This document shows, piece by piece, positions 7,297 through 11,197 of a stretch of DNA of 11,197 bases (position 1 is the first letter of the stretch; every line of letters starts with the position of its first letter). Below the pieces are notes generated by a model. That model searched no databases. It was not told where the DNA came from and worked only from the letters and a program-made list of their open reading frames with translations. The position numbers and the translations under genes are program-made. The stretch spans positions 1 to 11,197 of the forward strand of contig JASLCO010000230.1 in assembly GCA_030146505.1 (NCBI GenBank), in the 5' to 3' direction. The stretch is from Moraxellaceae bacterium (GTDB lineage: Bacteria; Pseudomonadota; Gammaproteobacteria; Pseudomonadales; Moraxellaceae).

Positions 7297-8076
7297 TCAC
7301 TTTGTCCCTTCCAGAATCAGCTTCGCCACTCCTTCCGGATCATCCCACATCGGCACATGACCCCAGCCGCGCGGTTTCAGCCAGCGTGTGTGTGCGGGCA
7401 ATTCGTCGCGTTGCTGCGCGGATTTCGTCAGCAGCCAGTCGCGGCTGCCAAAGGCAATCGTCACCGGCACGCTGATGCCCCGGCCATTGGCAAAGCGTCC
7501 GGCATTTTCAAAAGTTTCTTCAAAGCCGGTGGCGGCGCTGATGTCGGCAACGCAAGCGAGTGCGTCTTCCTTCGGAATTTTCCAGCCTCGAGATGACACG
7601 GGAATGGCCAGTGTCAGCCAGCGCAACGGTGCAATGCCGGTGGCCCGCTGCAGCAGTTCCGGCGCGGTCTTGGCGCCCCAGCGCGCCGCTTTCAGGCTGA
7701 GACTGATATGAGGAGCAAGCCCGCCTTCGGCCCAGAGTCCTCCGGGAGACAGACCGACCACACTGCGGGCCAGGCCCTGTTTTGCCGCCTCCAGAGCGAT
7801 ATAGCCGCCCATGGAATTGCCGGCGATGTCCACAGGGGTTTCCACGCCGAGTTCCTGCAGTGTTTGCCCGAGTGCGGTGGCCAGGTTGGCGGCCGTGGGT
7901 GCTGTCCAGGCTGGCAGGCGCGGGCTGCGGCCGAAGCCGGCCACGTCAAAGGCCAGCACGCGGCGTTCGCGGGCGAGCAGGGGAATGATGTTTTTCCAGG
8001 CATTGGAGGACATGCCTATGCCGTGCAGCAGGACCAGCGGGCGGCCTGTGCCGGCTTCGATGTAGTGCCAGGGCAT
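7297..8076 (-). CDS. alpha/beta-fold hydrolase
   Basis: A 259-residue single-domain alpha/beta hydrolase with a complete catalytic triad: nucleophile Ser88 in GNSMGG (87-91 region), Asp213 in GSRDWLL and His240 in GWGHVPMWDDP. The oxyanion motif LLHGIG is at 16-21. There is no signal peptide, so it is probably cytosolic. Substrate cannot be told from sequence; esterase, lactonase and C-C hydrolase members look alike at this level. The start ATG at 8076 is preceded by AGGA about 10 bases upstream. It is the third minus-strand gene after the MATE exporter and the CPXCG protein, with a 104-base gap before it, so it may be a distal operon gene or have its own promoter. Confidence 0.9.
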   Translation of the reverse strand: MPWHYIEAGTGRPLVLLHGIGMSSNAWKNIIPLLARERRVLAFDVAGFGRSPRLPAWTAPTAANLATALGQTLQELGVETPVDIAGNSMGGYIALEAAKQGLARSVVGLSPGGLWAEGGLAPHISLSLKAARWGAKTAPELLQRATGIAPLRWLTLAIPVSSRGWKIPKEDALACVADISAATGFEETFENAGRFANGRGISVPVTIAFGSRDWLLTKSAQQRDELPAHTRWLKPRGWGHVPMWDDPEGVAKLILEGTK

Positions 8077-8180
8077 TGTTATTGTTTTCCTGATGAGGAG
8101 CGTGCCCTTGAATAGCCGGAATGCGGATTCAGGCCAATGGCATCCGGCGGATTTTTTCCGGGCAAGGCCGCAAGGGGTGG

Positions 8181-8372
8181 CTAGTCATTTTCCTGGCGGG
8201 CTTCGAGTTGCAGCTCGCCGGAATGTGTGCCGCTGACGCGGAGCTCCATGGGGCGGCAGCAGACGCTGCAGTCTTCTATCCAGTCCTGGTCGCCGGCGCT
8301 GCGGTCCACCAGGATTTCTATGGTTTCGCCGCAATAGGGGCATTGCAGGCTGACGTTTTCCAGCGCGTCCAT
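8181..8372 (-). CDS. small CPXCG-motif cysteine-rich protein (zinc-ribbon-like)
   Basis: A 63-residue protein of a conserved small proteobacterial family. CPYCG at 11-15 and CSVCC at 35-39 provide two CxxC knuckles, presumably binding one zinc ion, and the second knuckle carries an extra Cys39. The acidic/aromatic stretch between them (DQDWIEDC) is also typical of the family. Function is unknown. The start ATG at 8372 has AGGAG about 8 bases upstream. It lies 47 bases after the MATE gene stop codon, in the same direction, so co-transcription is likely. The gap contains a run of nine G (8406-8414). Confidence 0.9.
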   Translation of the reverse strand: MDALENVSLQCPYCGETIEILVDRSAGDQDWIEDCSVCCRPMELRVSGTHSGELQLEARQEND

Positions 8373-8419
8373 GGCCGGTCTCCTGACCGTGATGGCGAGC
8401 GGCTTGGGGGGGGGCGGAG

Positions 8420-9814
8420 TCAGTGTTCCGTGGCAGGAAAACCCTGCTGCCTGAGCCTGCGCAGCTGTCGGTGCAGGCGCCAGTTGAGGAGCACGGCAGC
8501 CACTGTGAGGCCGGCCACGAGGCCGGTCCAGAAGCCGTAGGGGCCGTGGCGCTCGCCGGTGAGGAAAGTCAGCCCCAGCACATAGCCTAGGGGCAGGGCG
8601 ACGATCCAGTAGGAGATCAGTGTCAGGATCATGGGGCCTTTTGTGTCCTGCAGGCCGCGCAGGGCGCCGGCAGCGCCTACCTGCAGGGCATCGACAATCT
8701 GGTAGGCCGCGGCAAACAGCAGCAGGTCGGCAGCGAGGTCTATCACCTGTGCATCGTCGGTATAGAGGTCGGCCAGCCAGGTGCGCGTGAGTACGATGAA
8801 GGTGGCCGTGAAGCAGGCAAAGAGGGCGAGTGTGATGAGGCCGGTACGGCGTGTGTCCAGTATGGCGGCGAGATCCCGGCGGCCAAAGGCATGGCCCACG
8901 CGTATGGTCATGGCGAAAGCCAGGCTCAGCGGGAACATGAAGAGCAGCGAGGTCACCGACAGCGCAATCTGGTGGCCGGCCACCTGCAATTCGCCCAGCG
9001 GGCTGATGAGGATGGCGACAAGGGCAAACACGCTGACTTCAAAAAAGATGGCGATGCCGATGGGCAGGCCCAGTTTCAAGAACGTTTTTATGGATGCCCA
9101 GTGCGGTGCGCTGCGTTCATGCAGCAGGCGCGTGCTCTCGAAAATTTTTGCACGCAGCACGTATACGGCCAGCATCAACAGCATGGCCCACATGGAAATC
9201 GCCGAGGCCCAGCCGCAGCCCACACCGCCCAGTGCCGGCAAACCCCATGCTTCTGAAAAAGCAAAGCCGTGGATGAAGATGTAGTTGAGCGGGATATTGA
9301 GCATGAGGCCGGCAATGCTGATCAGCGTCACCGGCATGGGCCGGGACATGGCCTCGCAATAGCAGCGCAGCACGGAAAAAGCGGCCATGGCCGGCAGGCC
9401 GAGGGAAATCGCGGCGAGAAAGCGCCGCGTCATGTCGCGCAGATGGCCGGGTGTATCCAGCCAGGTAAATACGGGCGTGACATGATGCAGCAGTACGGCG
9501 CCAGCCATGCCGATAAAGAGTGCCAGCCACAGTGCCTGGTGCACGATGGCGGGTACGCCGGCGTGGTCATGCCGCCCCCAGGCGGCCGCTACCAGCGGCG
9601 TGGTGGCCATGAGGATGCCGGAGACCAGCAGCACCATGGGCAGCCAGAGGCTGGCGCCCAGTGCCACGGCGGCCAGGTCCAGCGGCGACACCTGCCCGGC
9701 CATGACGGTATCGACAAAGCCGAAGGCGGCCTGGCAAAGCTGGGTCAGCAGGATGGGGCCTAGCAGCACGCAGAGCGCGCGGAATTCACGTAGGAAGGAT
9801 GGAGCAGGGGACAT
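8420..9814 (-). CDS. MATE-family multidrug efflux transporter (NorM-like)
   Basis: A 464-residue inner-membrane exporter with about 12 hydrophobic segments in two related halves. LLGPILLTQLCQAAFGFVDT near residues 18-37 and VDTVMAGQVSPLDLAAVALG after it are standard MATE openings. The second half begins near FLKLGLPIGIAIFFEVSVF, and GAAGALRGLQDTKGPM is the conserved C-half loop. Members export cationic drugs in exchange for Na+ or H+; coupling ion and substrates are not readable here. The start at 9814 is supported by GAGG 5-6 bases upstream. An earlier in-frame ATG at 9838 lies inside the probable -10 box and cannot be in the transcript. It is the first gene of a possible operon with the CPXCG protein and the hydrolase. 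Confidence 0.93.
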   Translation of the reverse strand: MSPAPSFLREFRALCVLLGPILLTQLCQAAFGFVDTVMAGQVSPLDLAAVALGASLWLPMVLLVSGILMATTPLVAAAWGRHDHAGVPAIVHQALWLALFIGMAGAVLLHHVTPVFTWLDTPGHLRDMTRRFLAAISLGLPAMAAFSVLRCYCEAMSRPMPVTLISIAGLMLNIPLNYIFIHGFAFSEAWGLPALGGVGCGWASAISMWAMLLMLAVYVLRAKIFESTRLLHERSAPHWASIKTFLKLGLPIGIAIFFEVSVFALVAILISPLGELQVAGHQIALSVTSLLFMFPLSLAFAMTIRVGHAFGRRDLAAILDTRRTGLITLALFACFTATFIVLTRTWLADLYTDDAQVIDLAADLLLFAAAYQIVDALQVGAAGALRGLQDTKGPMILTLISYWIVALPLGYVLGLTFLTGERHGPYGFWTGLVAGLTVAAVLLNWRLHRQLRRLRQQGFPATEH

Positions 9815-9836
9815 GCGGACCTCGGATCGGGCGCGC

Positions 9837-9845
9837 ATTGTAGCA
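9837..9845 (-). promoter_or_regulatory. extended -10 promoter element for the MATE gene
   Basis: On the minus strand TGCTACAAT is an extended -10 followed by a GC-rich discriminator, giving a leader of roughly 16 bases before the start at 9814. The expected -35 position (about 9860-9865, read as CAAAGC) is poor and lies inside the REP-like element that begins at 9849. Confidence 0.55.
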
Positions 9846-9848
9846 GCC

Positions 9849-9922
9849 CCGGTGGAGCGGCTTTGGCCGCGATTACTGCTGCGGCCCTGACAGCCCATCG
9901 CGGCTGAGACTGCTCCCACGGG
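9849..9922. repeat. REP-like palindrome, GGAGCGGCTT family, copy 2
   Basis: Left arm GTGGAGCGGCTTTGGCCGCG (9852-9871) is mirrored by a right arm at 9897-9921 whose reverse complement is CCGTGGGAGCAGTCTCAGCC followed by GCGAT. The arms share the GTGGAGC... and GCCGCGAT ends. It lies directly upstream of the MATE -10 box and directly beside a second palindrome of the other family. Confidence 0.7.
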
Positions 9923-9923
9923 G

Positions 9924-9990
9924 TTTTGCAGGTGCGAATTCATTCGCACAGATCGGACCCGGATGGGCGAATGAATTAGCACCTGCAAAA
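9924..9990. repeat. REP-like palindrome, GTGCGAATTC family, copy 3
   Basis: TTTTGCAGGTGCGAATTCAT (9924-9943), continuing TCGCAC, is mirrored by a right arm at 9965-9990 that ends CACCTGCAAAA. The arms differ at only two or three positions over 26 bases. Its left arm is identical to copy 1 at 71-92, while the loop sequence is unrelated, as expected for mobile paired REPs where arms are conserved. Confidence 0.8.
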
Positions 9991-10017
9991 GTGGGGAGGA
10001 AGACAGCCGCTCCCATG
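9991..10017. repeat. short or decayed REP-like half-element
   Basis: CAGCCGCTCCCATG at 10004-10017 reads CATGGGAGCGGCTG on the other strand, matching the arm of the GGAGCGGCTT family. A partial partner GTGGGGAG at 9991-9998 allows a short stem. It completes a run of three elements in tandem. Confidence 0.5.
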
Positions 10018-10047
10018 CAGGCACGTCTAGGTGACGGCGGGCCAGAA

Positions 10048-10080
10048 ATGAAAAAGGCGCGAAAATCGCGCCTTTTTCAT
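10048..10080 (-). terminator. bidirectional rho-independent terminator of the AgmX/TonB-like gene
   Basis: A perfect 15-base inverted repeat ATGAAAAAGGCGCGA / TCGCGCCTTTTTCAT with a 3-base loop. The GC stem GGCGCGA is flanked by A and T runs, so it terminates either way. It begins 14 bases past the stop codon of the gene at 10095. Confidence 0.93.
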
Positions 10081-10094
10081 TACCGCCAACAGCA

Positions 10095-11120
10095 TCAGTT
10101 CGGGAAGAAATTCAGGTCGTGGGTACCCGACCAGATTTCCACATCGTAAGCCCCGAAGTTGAAGCCCTTCACGATGGCCAGGATCTTGGCCTCGAGATCG
10201 GCGTTGTTGAGCTGGCTGGTCGCCACGGATACGGCTGTGACCGAGCCATCGGGTGCCACGGTGAGCTTGAGGCGCACCGTACCCTGCATGGTCGGATCGT
10301 CACGCAGTGCACGCTGGTAGGCATTGTTCAGCTTGCCACCGTACTGGTCGAAGGTCTTGCGGATGTCTTCGGAGGTACGACGCGACTTGCCGTCCTTGCC
10401 AACGCGGGCGTTGACGTTGGTGGCTTCAGTGCCAATGGCGCTGCCCACCGACTGCAGCTTGCCGTTGCCGCCGGCAACACCGGCGCCCAGCATGCCGGCA
10501 CTGCCCTTGCCACCCGCCTTGCCGCCACCGAAGCCGGAGCTGACACCACCGGCATAGGCGGCACCGGCGCCTGAGCTGGCTCCGGCACGACTGGTCAGCA
10601 GGTTGCGGCTGGTGCCGGCCTCTTCGGTGCTGGTGATGAGTTCGCTGCCACCGGTACCGTTGCCTTTCTGGCCGGGCAGGCCGTGCGGTGCGGCCATGGC
10701 CTGCACATCCATGTCTCGGATGTCGGCCAGGGCATCACTGATACCGGCGTCCTGTATGGCTTTGGAGGCACGCGCCTTGGCGGCGCTGCGCTGCAGATCG
10801 GTGACCACGGGCTTGGGCGCCTTTTCTGCTGTCTCTACCGGCTTTTCGGCCTTGAGGGCGGTTTCATCGGGCTTGACCTCTTCCGCCTTTTTGGGAGGCG
10901 GCGGCGGAGGCACTTCCTTCTGTTGCACCACCAGCTTGGCCAGGCGCTCGGGTACGGCTTCGGCCTCGGCGCGCTTGACCTCGGGGATCTTCACGAAGGG
11001 CACCACGATCATGATCAGGAAAGCGATCAGGAGCATGATGATCATGAGACCGCGCAGGCGGTTGCTTTCACCCGGCAGCGGATCCCAGGGCAGGATGGGA
11101 CTGACGTAGATCTGGCTCAT
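10095..11120 (-). CDS. TonB-like protein with AgmX/PglI C-terminal domain
   Basis: A 341-residue envelope protein. A short cytoplasmic N-terminus is followed by one transmembrane helix (about 24-45). A proline/lysine/glutamate-rich stretch with six prolines (71-76) follows, then a long low-complexity Gly/Ala/Ser linker (about 150-222). The C-terminal domain (about 250-341) has FDQYGGKLNNAYQRALRDDP, then G-V-R-L-K-L and DLEAKILAIVKGFNF, the pattern of the AgmX/PglI C-terminal family, named from gliding-motility proteins of myxobacteria. The layout is that of TonB/TolA: inner-membrane anchor, extended periplasmic spacer, contact domain. The start ATG overlaps the stop codon of an ExbD-like gene in ATGA, with tight translational coupling, so it probably works as the energy-transducing arm of an ExbB/ExbD motor. 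Its target is unknown. Confidence 0.88.
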   Translation of the reverse strand: MSQIYVSPILPWDPLPGESNRLRGLMIIMLLIAFLIMIVVPFVKIPEVKRAEAEAVPERLAKLVVQQKEVPPPPPPKKAEEVKPDETALKAEKPVETAEKAPKPVVTDLQRSAAKARASKAIQDAGISDALADIRDMDVQAMAAPHGLPGQKGNGTGGSELITSTEEAGTSRNLLTSRAGASSGAGAAYAGGVSSGFGGGKAGGKGSAGMLGAGVAGGNGKLQSVGSAIGTEATNVNARVGKDGKSRRTSEDIRKTFDQYGGKLNNAYQRALRDDPTMQGTVRLKLTVAPDGSVTAVSVATSQLNNADLEAKILAIVKGFNFGAYDVEIWSGTHDLNFFPN

Positions 11121-11197
11121 TGTCCGCCCTCCTTGGTGCGCAGCACAGCAAAGGAAATCTTGCTGTAGTCGGACGCGGAGCAGGTGGCCATGACCTT
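11117..11197 (-). CDS. ExbD/TolR-type biopolymer transport protein, C-terminal end only
   Basis: The window holds only the last 26 codons, reading KVMATCSASDYSKISFAVLR then TKEGGQ and a stop. The pattern of an Ala/Cys stretch followed by a Tyr and a VSFAV-like strand is what the end of the ExbD/TolR periplasmic domain looks like in operons with AgmX-type proteins. The stop codon overlaps the start of the next gene in ATGA (11117-11120). The body of the gene, including the expected N-terminal transmembrane helix with its conserved Asp, lies outside the window. Identification rests on a short tail plus context. Confidence 0.7.
   Translation of the reverse strand, partial: KVMATCSASDYSKISFAVLRTKEGGQ

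Noticed and set aside
8406..8414. Run of nine G as a phase-variation tract
   Set aside because: It lies between genes, 34 bases or more before the CPXCG start and outside any reading frame or recognisable promoter spacer, so there is no clear switching role.
9815..10024. N-terminal extension of the MATE frame by 70 codons
   Set aside because: It runs through the REP-like palindromes and the probable -10 box; the normal MATE N-terminus starts at 9814 behind a Shine-Dalgarno.

Overview
The window looks like a chromosomal segment of a GC-rich gammaproteobacterium. The protein families (PurU, TusA, NsrR, a MATE exporter, an ExbD/AgmX-type envelope system, a long-chain-type acyl-CoA dehydrogenase beside an AraC regulator) and the REP-like intergenic palindromes of the kind common in pseudomonads and xanthomonads point that way. 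I cannot name a genus. Coding density is high, no gap exceeds 300 bases, and I see no rRNA, tRNA, CRISPR, IS element or prophage gene.

Layout. At 1-184 there is a possible outward-facing promoter, a REP-like palindrome and a bidirectional terminator. At 185-1318 (-) lies an acyl-CoA dehydrogenase, divergent from an AraC-family regulator at 1537-2589 (+); a 15-base palindrome sits between them. At 2605-4467 (-) is an operon transcribed in the order truncated hemoglobin, 2Fe-2S/flavin reductase, NsrR. It is preceded by two NsrR-type operators whose centres are 42 bp apart. Next come a REP-like element and three plus-strand genes: purU (4698-5582), an AmpG/PAT-type MFS permease (5622-6878) and tusA (6955-7215). 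A REP-like element fills the gap to the minus-strand group 9814-7297: a MATE exporter, a small CPXCG zinc-ribbon protein and an alpha/beta hydrolase. At 9849-10017 lies a composite cluster of REP-like palindromes, then a terminator. At 10095-11197 (-) is an AgmX/PglI (TonB-like) protein preceded by the 3' end of an ExbD/TolR-type gene.

Most interesting system. The globin-reductase-NsrR cassette reads as a self-regulated nitric-oxide detoxification unit. Heme protein and reductase, which are fused in flavohemoglobin Hmp, appear here as two separate proteins, with the NO sensor encoded last in the same operon. The operators match the known NsrR consensus closely, and the globin keeps the Tyr-B10/Gln-E11/His-F8 residues of trHbN-type NO dioxygenases. 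The other points of interest are two families of REP-like palindromes, one placed where the -35 of the MATE promoter should be, and the TonB-like/ExbD pair at the right edge.
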